Of a stretch of DNA of 64,000 bases, positions 52,757 through 61,650 are shown one piece after another. The translations under genes were made by a program, and so were the position numbers. The notes under the pieces are model-generated. The model worked only from the letters and a program-made list of their open reading frames with translations, was not told the DNA's origin and did no database searches. The stretch comes from a bacterium (GTDB lineage Bacteria; Myxococcota; UBA727; JAUIJE01). The first letter of the stretch is position 1. Each line of letters begins with the position of its first letter. The stretch is taken from assembly GCA_030431455.1 (NCBI GenBank), contig JAUIJE010000015.1:1-64000 (forward strand). The letters are read 5' to 3'.

Positions 52757-54325
52757 TCAGGCCGGCGCGGGCCAGGCCCGGTACGGCACCAACGGCTCGC
52801 TCTTGCCCTTGAGCTGCAGCGCGTCGAGGGCGGTCGACCTCAGCGGCGTGCGGCCGGCGTCGACGAGCTGGGCGCAGGTGGGGTTGAGCCACACTTCCCC
52901 CGCGGGGGCCGAGCCGCACAGCCGTGCAGCGACATTGACGGTGTCGCCGATCACGGTGTACTCCATTTGCCGCGACGCATCCCCGACGTTGCCCGCGACC
53001 ATGTTGCCGGTGGCGATGCCCACCCCGACCTCGAGCTCACCGATCTCGGGGAACGCCCCCTTGGCGTTCATCTCGGTGATGGCCTTTTGCATCTCGATGG
53101 CACAACGCACCGCCCGGCTGGCGTGGTCGACCTGGGCCACCGGCGCGTTCCACACCACCACCACCGCGTCCCCGATGAACTTGTCAAGATACCCGTCGTG
53201 CTCGTCGATGACCTCGGTGACACGCGCGTAATAGCGGTTGAGCAGCCCGAGCACCGCGTCGGGGGACAGCTTTTCGCTCATCGAGGTGAAGCCGCGAATG
53301 TCCGCGAACAGCACCGAGGCGTGGACTTGGCGCGCGGTGATCACCGCCTGGCCGTGTTGGGCCCGGATCTGTTCGAGCACCGACTTGCTCACGTAGGTGC
53401 CGAAGGCGCGCTCCATGCGCTCGGCCATGCGCAGCGACGACACCATGTCATTGAAGTGGTCCACCAGCTCTTCGATGTCCCGGCTCTTGCCGGCTTCGAC
53501 CTTCACGTGGCGGTCGCCTTGGGCCACGCGGTCGAAGGCCTCGCCCAAGGGCTCGAGGTCTTCGACCACCGACGCGGCGAGCTTGTCGATGGCGGCCAGC
53601 GCCGCGGGCAGGGCGAGCAGGAACGACACGATGTGCGCGCCGAGGGAAATGCGCAGGAGGTTGCCGTCGAGAAAGTCCCGCGCGAGCTTGAGCTCCTCGA
53701 GCTCGAAGAAGTCTTGGAACGGGTGGATGTCCGAGTGGGACCACCAATCGAGCTGGGCCCGGAGCAGCTCGATCAGGCTGGTCGAGAAGAACGCGGTGAG
53801 CAGCGCAATGGTGCCGAGCCCGAGCACGACGAAGAGCACCCGGTCGCGCAACAGCGGGCGGAACAGCCCGATGAAGCGGTCCATGGTCAGCACCACCATC
53901 GAGCCCGCGCACGCGGCCGAGAACCACAGGCCCCCGAAGAACACCTGCACCGGCTGGGCGCTGTCGACCTGCACCTGGTGCAACAAGAAGATGATCACCG
54001 AACCGAGGGCCACGGTGAGCACGGGCACGAACAGCGCGGCGAGGCCGGTGATGGCCAACCGGCGCCAGTACACCCAATGGGCAAAGCGGTAAAAGAACCG
54101 CTGCTCGGCGTGGCGGGCGAGGGCGAACCAGCCGAACAGCGCCGCGAGCAACAACAACCCGGTGGGGATGCCGAACAGCGAGACCCCGGTCCAGGCCAGG
54201 AGCACGTCGATGGTGAGCGAAGCCCCCGCGACGTACAGCGGCCAGCGCGGCCATTCCAGCCCGGTGCGCGGGGCGGTGCGGATGACCTCGAGCTCGGGCG
54301 TGGTCAGAAGACGCGGCCGGTTCAT
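52757..54325 (-). CDS. Membrane adenylate/guanylate cyclase with HAMP domain
   Basis: A 522 aa class III nucleotide cyclase. Six hydrophobic segments in residues about 27-250 form an integral membrane input region, then a HAMP-like linker (GEAFDRVAQGDRHVKVEAG), then the catalytic domain from about residue 310 (HASVLFADIRGFTSMSEKL with the metal-binding Asp residues, and YLDKFIGDAVVVVWNAP). EYTVIGDTVNVAARL is the conserved transition-state region. It probably makes cAMP or cGMP in response to membrane signals. Separate from the RiPP operon by orientation. Confidence 0.9.
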   Translation of the reverse strand: MNRPRLLTTPELEVIRTAPRTGLEWPRWPLYVAGASLTIDVLLAWTGVSLFGIPTGLLLLAALFGWFALARHAEQRFFYRFAHWVYWRRLAITGLAALFVPVLTVALGSVIIFLLHQVQVDSAQPVQVFFGGLWFSAACAGSMVVLTMDRFIGLFRPLLRDRVLFVVLGLGTIALLTAFFSTSLIELLRAQLDWWSHSDIHPFQDFFELEELKLARDFLDGNLLRISLGAHIVSFLLALPAALAAIDKLAASVVEDLEPLGEAFDRVAQGDRHVKVEAGKSRDIEELVDHFNDMVSSLRMAERMERAFGTYVSKSVLEQIRAQHGQAVITARQVHASVLFADIRGFTSMSEKLSPDAVLGLLNRYYARVTEVIDEHDGYLDKFIGDAVVVVWNAPVAQVDHASRAVRCAIEMQKAITEMNAKGAFPEIGELEVGVGIATGNMVAGNVGDASRQMEYTVIGDTVNVAARLCGSAPAGEVWLNPTCAQLVDAGRTPLRSTALDALQLKGKSEPLVPYRAWPAPA

Positions 54326-54441
54326 GGGGCGAGGTTAGCCCAGCGCAGGGCGCGATGGCGCACGATTCAGCCCCGGCCCGCTTTTGGGCGTGGGGCGCGC
54401 AGGGGAGGGGCCAAGCCGCGCGCGGCGCGGTACAAGCAAGC

Positions 54442-55998
54442 GTGCCCCCGCCCGTGGACGTAACCCTGACGCTCCCCCTCGACGAAGCCGAGGACCCGGC
54501 CGCGCTCGCCCGCCGCTTGGCCCAAAAACTCGGGCGAACGGTGGACGACCTGCCCGCGGGCTGGGGCGTGCGCAAGCGCAGCATCGATGCCCGCAAGGGC
54601 AAGGTGCGGTTTGTGTATGTGGTGCGGCTGGGACCCGATGACACCGCCCCCTTGCCCGGGCTGCAGGAAGCGAAAGGGGGGCCGCCGGTGCTCATCGTGG
54701 GCGCGGGTCCGGCCGGCCTTTTTTGTGCCTATGCATTGGCGCGGCGGGGCATCCCCGCGGTGGTGCTCGAGCGGGGCAAAAAGGTCCAGCCCCGGCGCAG
54801 AGACCTGAACCTCGTGAACCAAAAGGGACAGGTCGACGCCGAGAGCAACTACTGCTTCGGGGAGGGGGGCGCGGGCACCTACAGCGACGGCAAGCTCTAC
54901 ACCCGGTCGGACAAACGCGGCGACGTCCAGGACGTGTTGCGCATCCTGGTCGACTGCGGGGCCACGGCGGACATCCTCGTCGACGCCCGCCCCCACATCG
55001 GCAGCAACAAGCTGCCCCGGGTGGTCACCACCCTGCGCGAACGGCTCGAGGCGGTGGGGGTCCAGTTCAGGTTCGGGACCCGGGTCACGGGCGTGGCCAA
55101 ACAAGGTGACGCCGTGACCGGGGTGGAACTCGCCGACGGCACCGTGCTCGACGGGCGCGCGGTGGTGATCGCCACCGGACACTCCGCGCGGGACGTGCAC
55201 CACATGCTGCTTCGTGCAGGGGCATTGCTGGAGCCCAAGCCGTTCGCGCTGGGGGTGCGCATCGAACACCCCCAGCCCATCATCGACGCCATCCAGTACG
55301 GCCAGAGCGCGGGCCACGAAAAGCTCCCCGCCGCGGCTTACCGCCTCGCCCACACCGAGGACGGACGGGGCACGTTTTCGTTCTGCATGTGTCCCGGCGG
55401 CTTCATCGTGCCCGCGAACACCGCCGCCGGCGAAGTGGTGGTGAACGGCATGTCGCCCTCGCTGCGCAACAGCCGCTACGCCAACTCCGGCATCGTGGCC
55501 GCCATCTCCCCTGACCAGGTCGCCGCCGCCGGCTATACAGGCCCATTGGCGGGGGTGGCCTACCAGGCCCGGGTCGAGCAGCTCGCGTTCACCGAGGGGG
55601 GCGGGGGCTTTCGTGCCCCCGCGGCCCGGGTCACGGATTTTCTCCGCCGCCGGGTCTCGCGTGACCTGCCGTCCACCAGCTACCAACCGGGCCTGGCCGC
55701 GGCCGACCTCGAGCCGGTGCTCGACGGGGCGGGGGTGCCGGTGGCCGACGCGCTCCGCCGGGGCCTGGCCGCGTTCGGCGAGAAGATGCGCGGCTTTGTC
55801 ACCGGTGACGCGGTGGTGGTCGCCACCGAGTCGCGCACCAGCTCGCCGGTGCGCATCGTGCGCGACAAGGAATCATGGCAAGCGCCGGGTCTTCAGGGGC
55901 TCTACCCCTGCGCGGAGGGCGCCGGCTACGCCGGCGGCATCGTGAGCGCGGCCATCGACGGCATGAAGGTGGCCGACCGCATCGCGCGCGGCGGTTGA
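54442..55998 (+). CDS. FAD-dependent oxidoreductase (NAD(P)/FAD family)
   Basis: A 518 aa flavoprotein. The N-terminal 75 residues (VDVTLTLPLDEAEDPAALAR ... GVRKRSIDARKGKVRFVY) match the extra domain of this uncharacterised dehydrogenase family. The FAD-binding motif is PPVLIVGAGPAGLFCAYALA near residue 78. A later GEGGAGTYSDGKLYTRSDKR is characteristic of the family. C-terminal GLYPCAEGAGYAGGIVSAA completes the FAD site. I chose GTG 54442; an ATG 29 codons upstream adds a low-complexity tail. The substrate is unknown. Confidence 0.85.
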   Translation: MPPPVDVTLTLPLDEAEDPAALARRLAQKLGRTVDDLPAGWGVRKRSIDARKGKVRFVYVVRLGPDDTAPLPGLQEAKGGPPVLIVGAGPAGLFCAYALARRGIPAVVLERGKKVQPRRRDLNLVNQKGQVDAESNYCFGEGGAGTYSDGKLYTRSDKRGDVQDVLRILVDCGATADILVDARPHIGSNKLPRVVTTLRERLEAVGVQFRFGTRVTGVAKQGDAVTGVELADGTVLDGRAVVIATGHSARDVHHMLLRAGALLEPKPFALGVRIEHPQPIIDAIQYGQSAGHEKLPAAAYRLAHTEDGRGTFSFCMCPGGFIVPANTAAGEVVVNGMSPSLRNSRYANSGIVAAISPDQVAAAGYTGPLAGVAYQARVEQLAFTEGGGGFRAPAARVTDFLRRRVSRDLPSTSYQPGLAAADLEPVLDGAGVPVADALRRGLAAFGEKMRGFVTGDAVVVATESRTSSPVRIVRDKESWQAPGLQGLYPCAEGAGYAGGIVSAAIDGMKVADRIARGG

Positions 55999-56008
55999 CG
56001 ACCCGGGC

Positions 56009-58531
56009 TCAACCCCGCGGCGAGGCCGGCAACCCCTCGCGGTGGGCGAACAGGGCCAGCGCGTCGTCGTCGACCCCGAGGGCTCGGGCCACGGCCGAGC
56101 CCAAGCTTCTGCGGTCGGTGGCCGAGCCTTTCGCCAGCGGGACAAACGTCAGGTCCCAGGCGTAGAGCGCGCACAGACCGGCCAACCGCTGCGCGACCAT
56201 ACGTTCTTCGGCCGCGGCCTCGGCGGGGTCGGGGCCGGGCTCGACCACCACGTGCAGTGACATCGGGGTGGTGTGGGCCCCATCGGGTCCGCGCTCCACC
56301 ACCGGGCCGGGCCCGGCCACCCGGGGGCCCCCGGCGTAGGCGGCCACCAAGCGCGGGCCGAGCAAATCCGCGAACACGTCTTGGGCCCGTTCGTGCACCT
56401 CGGGGACCAGGCCGACCACCGGGCGGGGGGTGGACCCGCCCGCGCCCCAAAGGTGCACGTGGCCGCGGGCGGCGGCGAGCGTCGCCGCGTCTTTTTGTGT
56501 ATAGCGGCCCTCGGGCAGCGCCCGGCCGGAGGCCATCGCCACCCGCCACGCCCCGAACCGGGCCGGGGTGCTGCGCCGGTAGATGCGGTCGGCCAACGCT
56601 TCACACTCCATGAACGGGCGCACGATGCCCGACCAGGCCCGGGGCTCGAGACCGGGCAGGCGGGGCAAGAGCCGGCGCCACACCTCGTCAAATCGCGCGC
56701 CGGCGGCGCGATGCCGCGCCGGAATCGACACCCCGTCGCGCACAAGTCGTTCGTGGGGGCGCGGGGCCTTCTGCCCCAGCGCGTCGAGGTACCGGGGGGC
56801 GTAGCGTTCCCACTCGTAGAGTGGCTCGCGGACTTTTTGGTCCCAGAACGCAAACACCACATCGTCGGGACCGCGGGGTTTGCGCAGCTGGCGGAAGGCG
56901 TCGACGAGGGGGCGCAGCGACCGGCGGCCGAGGGCGAGGACCGCGTCTTCGTCGAGCCCGAGGTACAGGGCCAGCGCGGCCGCGGCCCCCTCGGTGTAGC
57001 CCGCGTCGAACCCGCGCAACATCTTTTGAAGATGCGCGGCGGTGACCGCCTTTGACCAGCCAAACACCCGGGCCAGAATCTGGACCAGGCCGCGCACGTG
57101 TCCGCGGTGGGCCACGCGGGCTTCGCGCACCCGGCGGTTTTGGTTCATGTACACAAAGTCGGTGACGTACCGGTCCATGAACCGCACGGTGGAAAAATCG
57201 AGCAGGTGGCCGTCGACGCGCACGTTGCCCACGGTGGGGTTGAAGCATTGGATGTTCAGGGCGTCGGCCCGGCCGGTGTCGCGTCCCAGTGTCTCTGCAA
57301 AGACCCGGCACAGCCGCCGCAGGCTGCGCTCGGTGGGGCGCAGCCAGGACAGGTGGGGATCGGTGTCGGCGATGTGTTGCACCAGGGCCAAGAACGCGTC
57401 GCGGTCGTCGGAGAAGTACAGCAGGTGCCCGAGCCGGTGGTGGCTGGTGGCGGCCCGCAGCGCCACCGCCGCGGGCCACTCGAGGTCGGTCTGGTCGACG
57501 GTGCGCTGGCCCGGTGCCGAGGCGATGGCCCAGACCTCGGGCACGTCAAAGCCGAGGCGCAGCAGCTCGTCACAAATGGACGTCTCCCAGAGGGTGCGCG
57601 GGAACGAGACCAGGCCGTCTTCGTGGTAGGGGTTGCCGGTCCACTTGAGGGGGGTGGGACCGCAGCCCTTGGCCATCAGGGACCGGCCGAGGGCGTGGCC
57701 CACCAGCACCGAGCGGCCGTCGCCCTGAGCGAAGCCTTCGCCCTTGCCGGGGGCGTCTTGGTAGCGGGTCGCGGGCAAGGTCCGATCGCGCCGCGGCCCA
57801 AATGTGACTTGATTGGTCAGGGCGAACAGCTGGTCTTTGGACAAGAACGCGCGGTGCCGCACCCGGGCGGTGCGGTTTTCCCAGAGCAGCTGGGCATCGG
57901 GGTGCGGACCGCAGGGCACCTCGACGTGGAACCGTCCGCTCGGGGGCAGGTGGGGGCGGGTGGGGCGCGCCGCGGAGAACGTCTGCCGGCGCCAGGCGAG
58001 ATAGGTCTCGAGGGCGGCGGGGACCTGGTCTGGCCGCTGCACCTCGCCGAACAGCGGCGCGTCGAGGCGGCGGCCGAGGTCAAACAGCCACAGCCGGGCG
58101 TGGTCCTCGTCCCACCACAGGTTGGCGGGGGAGAAGTCGAGGGGGAAGCCCAATGTGGCTTGGTGGGTGCGGGCCTCGCCCAGGGCCTGAAAAAAGATCG
58201 AAGAAAGCCGCGCGTCGTCGAGGGGCAGCCGCGCCAACAGGGGCGGCCCCGGGACGTGATCGCGCACCAGCGCGCGGGGGTCGTGCGCCCGCAAGCGCGG
58301 CCAACAAAGCGCCCGGCCCTTAGGGCCGAGGGTGGTGAAGGCCTGGATCTCGTCGCCCAGCCGGGCGCGGTCCCGGTCGGAATTGTGAGCGATCTTGACC
58401 ACATAGCGGCCGGCGCGGCGGACCTGGGCCGCGGTCCCGACCCCGATCAGGGGCAAGCGGTCCTGGACCGTGGGATCCAGCAGACGGGCCACACCGGGCG
58501 GCACGGGGACGGGCTGGGACGGCTTTGTCAC
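56009..58531 (-). CDS. Large kinase-like / SelO-like (MchC-type) protein
   Basis: An 840 aa protein. The first 190 residues look like an atypical kinase: VGTAAQVRRAGRYVVKIAHN (ATP-binding loop and Lys), FPLDFSPANLWWDEDHARLW (catalytic-loop-like Asp...Asn) and LFDLGRR (DFG-like). Residues about 265-500 resemble SelO/YdiU protein-AMPylases: QGDGRSVLVGHALG, AKGCGPTPLKWTGNPYHEDG, TSHHRLGHLLYFS and LLDFSTVRFMDRYVTD. The remaining part (to residue 840) is unknown. MchC, of microcin H47 gene clusters, is a SelO-like relative known near peptide secretion genes; the RiPP operon lies about 4 kb away. Enzymatic activity is inferred. Confidence 0.6.
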   Translation of the reverse strand: MTKPSQPVPVPPGVARLLDPTVQDRLPLIGVGTAAQVRRAGRYVVKIAHNSDRDRARLGDEIQAFTTLGPKGRALCWPRLRAHDPRALVRDHVPGPPLLARLPLDDARLSSIFFQALGEARTHQATLGFPLDFSPANLWWDEDHARLWLFDLGRRLDAPLFGEVQRPDQVPAALETYLAWRRQTFSAARPTRPHLPPSGRFHVEVPCGPHPDAQLLWENRTARVRHRAFLSKDQLFALTNQVTFGPRRDRTLPATRYQDAPGKGEGFAQGDGRSVLVGHALGRSLMAKGCGPTPLKWTGNPYHEDGLVSFPRTLWETSICDELLRLGFDVPEVWAIASAPGQRTVDQTDLEWPAAVALRAATSHHRLGHLLYFSDDRDAFLALVQHIADTDPHLSWLRPTERSLRRLCRVFAETLGRDTGRADALNIQCFNPTVGNVRVDGHLLDFSTVRFMDRYVTDFVYMNQNRRVREARVAHRGHVRGLVQILARVFGWSKAVTAAHLQKMLRGFDAGYTEGAAAALALYLGLDEDAVLALGRRSLRPLVDAFRQLRKPRGPDDVVFAFWDQKVREPLYEWERYAPRYLDALGQKAPRPHERLVRDGVSIPARHRAAGARFDEVWRRLLPRLPGLEPRAWSGIVRPFMECEALADRIYRRSTPARFGAWRVAMASGRALPEGRYTQKDAATLAAARGHVHLWGAGGSTPRPVVGLVPEVHERAQDVFADLLGPRLVAAYAGGPRVAGPGPVVERGPDGAHTTPMSLHVVVEPGPDPAEAAAEERMVAQRLAGLCALYAWDLTFVPLAKGSATDRRSLGSAVARALGVDDDALALFAHREGLPASPRG

Positions 58532-58609
58532 ACAAATGACCTCGTGGCCGACGCCGAAAACGGGAGCTGGCTGCTATAGACGGGGCGAACCTGCAGGAGG
58601 GCTTGATCC

Positions 58610-59746
58610 ATGGGTGTCATTCTCAATACCGCGAAAAACCTCGCGCGCGACGGCGTGCTGTCCACCCGCGAAATCGGCGAGCTGGTTTCCAAATCGCTCG
58701 AAGACGGCAAGCTCTCGCGCTCCGAGGCCGCCGACCTGCGCAAGGTGCAAAATGACCTCTACAACGAGCTCACCCCCGAGGCCCGCCGCGCGATCAGCAA
58801 CTTCCTGAGCCTGGGCAGCAGCTTCGAGCCCAACCTCGCGGGCCAAATCTTCGGTGTGTCCGACCAGGTCGGGGACCAGCTCGAGGCCCAGGGCATCCGC
58901 ACCGCCGCGGCCTTGCTCGCCGAGACCCGCACCGACACCGACCGGAAAAATCTCGCCACCGCCGCGGGCCTCGACAAGGCGCTGGTCACGACGTTGGCCG
59001 AGCACGCCGACCTCGCCCGCACCGTCGGCGTGGGCATGAAGTACGCCGCGGTGCTCAACAAAATCGGCATCAACGACGTGCAGGAGCTCGCCACCCAAAA
59101 CGGCGTGGCCCTTCGCCGCCAAATCACCTCGTTCCTCAACACCACCGAGGGCCGCACCATCACCAGCCGCCGCCCGAGCCTGGCCTCGGTGAAGTCCTGG
59201 ATCGAAAACGCCAAGACCCTCCCCCGCATGCTCCGTCACGTGGGCGATGCCGGGGCGGACTTCAACAAGGACGTGTTCGACGGGCTCAACAACACCCAAA
59301 AACACCTCTTGCTGCAGGGCATCGACGTGCGCCTCGGGGACGGCTTCCTCCTCGACGCCGACCAGCTCGACATCAGCGTGGTCCGGCGCCGGACCTCGGG
59401 CCTCAAAGACAGCATGGACCTGCTCGAGAGCACCAACTTCAACGCGACCTATGAATCGGTCGAAGCCCAGAACGTGGAGCGCATCAAGGTGGGCGACGAC
59501 GTGCTCGGGTACCGGGCCACCTACGAGGTCACCCTCACCGTGGGCGGGGACTCCGAGCTCGCCATCGCCGCCGACTCCGAGGCCGGCGGGAGCCTCAGCG
59601 TCATCGACGTGGCCGGTCCCCCGGACACCGAGGGGGGCCTGCCCGCGATGCGGTTGCGCGGCACCGTGGACGTGACCTTCGACGAGGACGGCAAGATCCT
59701 CGGCACCAATGAGCTGCTCGACTACGATTTTTTCAATCACGAGTGA
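58610..59746 (+). CDS. DUF4332-like helix-hairpin-helix protein
   Basis: A 378 aa protein with a helical N-terminus (MGVILNTAKNLARDGVLSTR) followed at residues about 85-190 by a DUF4332-like tandem helix-hairpin-helix region (QLEAQGIRTAAALLAETRTD, ARTVGVGMKYAAVLNKIGIN, DVQELATQNG). Such modules bind nucleic acid or mediate protein contacts. The C-terminal third is acidic and beta-rich (GYRATYEVTLTVGGDSEL). GGAGG lies upstream of the ATG, and an intrinsic terminator follows the stop, so it is a single-gene unit. Confidence 0.75.
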   Translation: MGVILNTAKNLARDGVLSTREIGELVSKSLEDGKLSRSEAADLRKVQNDLYNELTPEARRAISNFLSLGSSFEPNLAGQIFGVSDQVGDQLEAQGIRTAAALLAETRTDTDRKNLATAAGLDKALVTTLAEHADLARTVGVGMKYAAVLNKIGINDVQELATQNGVALRRQITSFLNTTEGRTITSRRPSLASVKSWIENAKTLPRMLRHVGDAGADFNKDVFDGLNNTQKHLLLQGIDVRLGDGFLLDADQLDISVVRRRTSGLKDSMDLLESTNFNATYESVEAQNVERIKVGDDVLGYRATYEVTLTVGGDSELAIAADSEAGGSLSVIDVAGPPDTEGGLPAMRLRGTVDVTFDEDGKILGTNELLDYDFFNHE

Positions 59747-59760
59747 GCCGGCGGTTCACG

Positions 59761-59791
59761 AAAAGGGCCCCGCTTCGTCGGGGCTTTTTTT
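59761..59791 (+). terminator. Intrinsic terminator after the DUF4332-like gene
   Basis: AAAAGG-GCCCCG-CTTCGT-CGGGGC followed by TTTTTTT; a strong rho-independent terminator. Confidence 0.92.
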
Positions 59792-59827
59792 GTGGCTGGC
59801 CTTTTTGTGCCAAGCGAACGCGACAAC

Positions 59828-60823
59828 ATGACCCCGCTGTACTTCCCCCGCCACATCAACATCGAGACCAGCGACCACTGCAACCGGGGCTGTGCGTTCT
59901 GCCCGGTGCAGCGCGACCGGCCCGCCCACCCGCCTCGGCTCCTCGACCTCGGGCTGTTCGAGCGGGCCCTCGACGACATCGCCCGGGCCCCGGTCCCGGT
60001 GAAGCTCTCGCTCCAGTGGATCGATGAGCCGCTCACCAATCCCGCGTTCTTCGACTACGCGGCCCTGGCCCGGTCCCGCTGCCCCGAGGTGCGGCTCTTG
60101 GTCCAGACCAATGGGGACTTTCTCGACGAGGACAAGGCCCGGCGGCTCGCCCAGAGCTTCGACGCGGTGGCGGTGAATCTGTACACTGAGAGCGCTCACC
60201 GGGCGTTTGCGAAGCGCCGCCTGGATATTGTGCAGAGCGGGGCGGGCCACCTCATCGCCATGCCGGGCCGGCTGCGCAAGCCGGCGATGCCCGACGGGCG
60301 AGAGCACGAGGCGGTCTGGCACATCAACGAGAAGTTTCATGACCAGGACTGGGTCGAAGACTACAGCCAGCCCAGCCAACCTGCGGACGCGCCCTGCCAT
60401 CGCCTGTGGACCCAGGCCGCGATCGCGTTCAACGGGGATGTGCACATCTGTTGTCGCGACAACGAAAAGCGGCACCCGGTGGGCAACCTCGCCGACATGT
60501 CACTGTTCGAGGCGTACAACCACCCCGCGGCCCGGGCCCTGCGCGCGAAGATGCAGCAGGGGCGGCGGGACCAGATCGCGATGTGCCACGTGTGCGAGAA
60601 GGCCGCGGTGGAGCCGTTCGTGGCCCTGGGGCGCAGCGATGCAGAGACATGGGCGGCCCGGGGGGGCAGGTCCCGGACGTGGCCCCCGTCGTCGAGGACG
60701 AGGGCCATCAGCTCCCGTGGGGCACGTACGACTACGAGACCGCGCGGGCGGCGGCGATGGCCCGCGGCCACGTCGTGCTCCCGGGCTATTTGCCCTGGCG
60801 CTATGAGGTGGTGGTGGGCCTGA
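59828..60823 (+). CDS. Radical SAM protein with SPASM-like C-terminus
   Basis: A radical SAM enzyme starting MTPLYFPRHINIETSDHC. Cluster ligands CNRGCAFCP are at residues about 18-26. A later segment (HICCRDNEKRHPVGNLADMS and MCHVCEKAAVEPF) forms a short SPASM-like site. After residue about 280 (ALGRSDAETWAARGG) the frame becomes Arg/Ser-rich with no natural protein character, which coincides with a run of seven G at 60660-60666. One more G would join this frame to the following nucleotidyltransferase-like gene. So the natural protein is either about 285 residues or a larger fusion. Confidence 0.75.
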   Translation: MTPLYFPRHINIETSDHCNRGCAFCPVQRDRPAHPPRLLDLGLFERALDDIARAPVPVKLSLQWIDEPLTNPAFFDYAALARSRCPEVRLLVQTNGDFLDEDKARRLAQSFDAVAVNLYTESAHRAFAKRRLDIVQSGAGHLIAMPGRLRKPAMPDGREHEAVWHINEKFHDQDWVEDYSQPSQPADAPCHRLWTQAAIAFNGDVHICCRDNEKRHPVGNLADMSLFEAYNHPAARALRAKMQQGRRDQIAMCHVCEKAAVEPFVALGRSDAETWAARGGRSRTWPPSSRTRAISSRGARTTTRPRGRRRWPAATSCSRAICPGAMRWWWA

Positions 60824-61611
60824 CCGAGGCGGCGGCGCGCCGCGCGGTGGACGAGGTGCGGGGGGCGCTGAACGGCGCGCTGGCCGGCATGTGGGTGTGT
60901 GGGTCACGGGTGGTGACCCGCCAGCGCCTCAAGCGCATCGACCCCGGTGTGTTCGCCGACCATGCAGGTACATTGCGGGTGGGGGGCAAGGGGCGCCTGC
61001 GCGAGTTGGGCAAGGACCCGCGCACGAGCTCCGACTTAGACATCAAGATCTTGGTCCGGGCCGGGGCCCTCGACGAGCGGGCCCGCGGGCGCCTCGCCCG
61101 GGACCTCGGGGTGGTGCTCGAGGACCTCGACCCCCACATCCCGGTGTCCGGCCATGTGCGCCCGGTGGTGCAGCTTTTGGAAGTGCCCGCCGAATGCGCC
61201 GGCGCACGGGCGGCGTTCGACGACTACAACGCCCGGCGGATGGCGCTGCTGGGCAAAGGCCGGTTGAGCCTGGAGTACGTTCAGCTGCTCTACGATCCCG
61301 CGGCCGCCGATCCCGACGAGGTGTTCGGCGCGGGGGCGGTCCGGGCCGCGATCCGGGCGCGCATGGTCCCCGCCCCGGCGGCGCCGGGGCCGCAGCTTGG
61401 GCCCCCCGCGGACAAACACGAGCTCGGGCGGCGCCTCCGCACCGTGATCGACGAGGTCAGCGTGCACCAATGGATCGGGGCGTTGGCCGACGAGCCCGGC
61501 CTGGTGCCGCGGCGGTTGCTCGACGGCAGCGACGACGAACGGCGGTTGCTCGGGTGGGCGGTGGGACAAGCCCGCGGCCGGGCTGTGTCCGAGCGAGGCA
61601 CCAAGGCCTGA
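60649..61611 (+). CDS. Nucleotidyltransferase-like protein, possibly the C-terminal half of a radical SAM fusion
   Basis: A 320 aa frame if started at ATG 60649, inside the radical SAM gene. It contains a nucleotidyltransferase-like core: MWVCGSRVVTRQRLKRID, then SSDLDIKILVRAG with the Asp-x-Asp signature. The following domain (HIPVSGHVRPVVQLLEVP ... VQLLYDPAAADPDEV) and the helical end (SVHQWIGALADEPGLVPRRL) are not recognised. No ribosome-binding site is obvious at 60649, so fusion to the upstream gene, by frameshift or because of a sequence error in the G run, is at least as likely as an independent start. Confidence 0.6.
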   Translation: MGGPGGQVPDVAPVVEDEGHQLPWGTYDYETARAAAMARGHVVLPGYLPWRYEVVVGLTEAAARRAVDEVRGALNGALAGMWVCGSRVVTRQRLKRIDPGVFADHAGTLRVGGKGRLRELGKDPRTSSDLDIKILVRAGALDERARGRLARDLGVVLEDLDPHIPVSGHVRPVVQLLEVPAECAGARAAFDDYNARRMALLGKGRLSLEYVQLLYDPAAADPDEVFGAGAVRAAIRARMVPAPAAPGPQLGPPADKHELGRRLRTVIDEVSVHQWIGALADEPGLVPRRLLDGSDDERRLLGWAVGQARGRAVSERGTKA

Positions 61612-61650
61612 ACGTGGCCGGGCGTGGTGGCCGGGCGGTACCCTGGCTGC

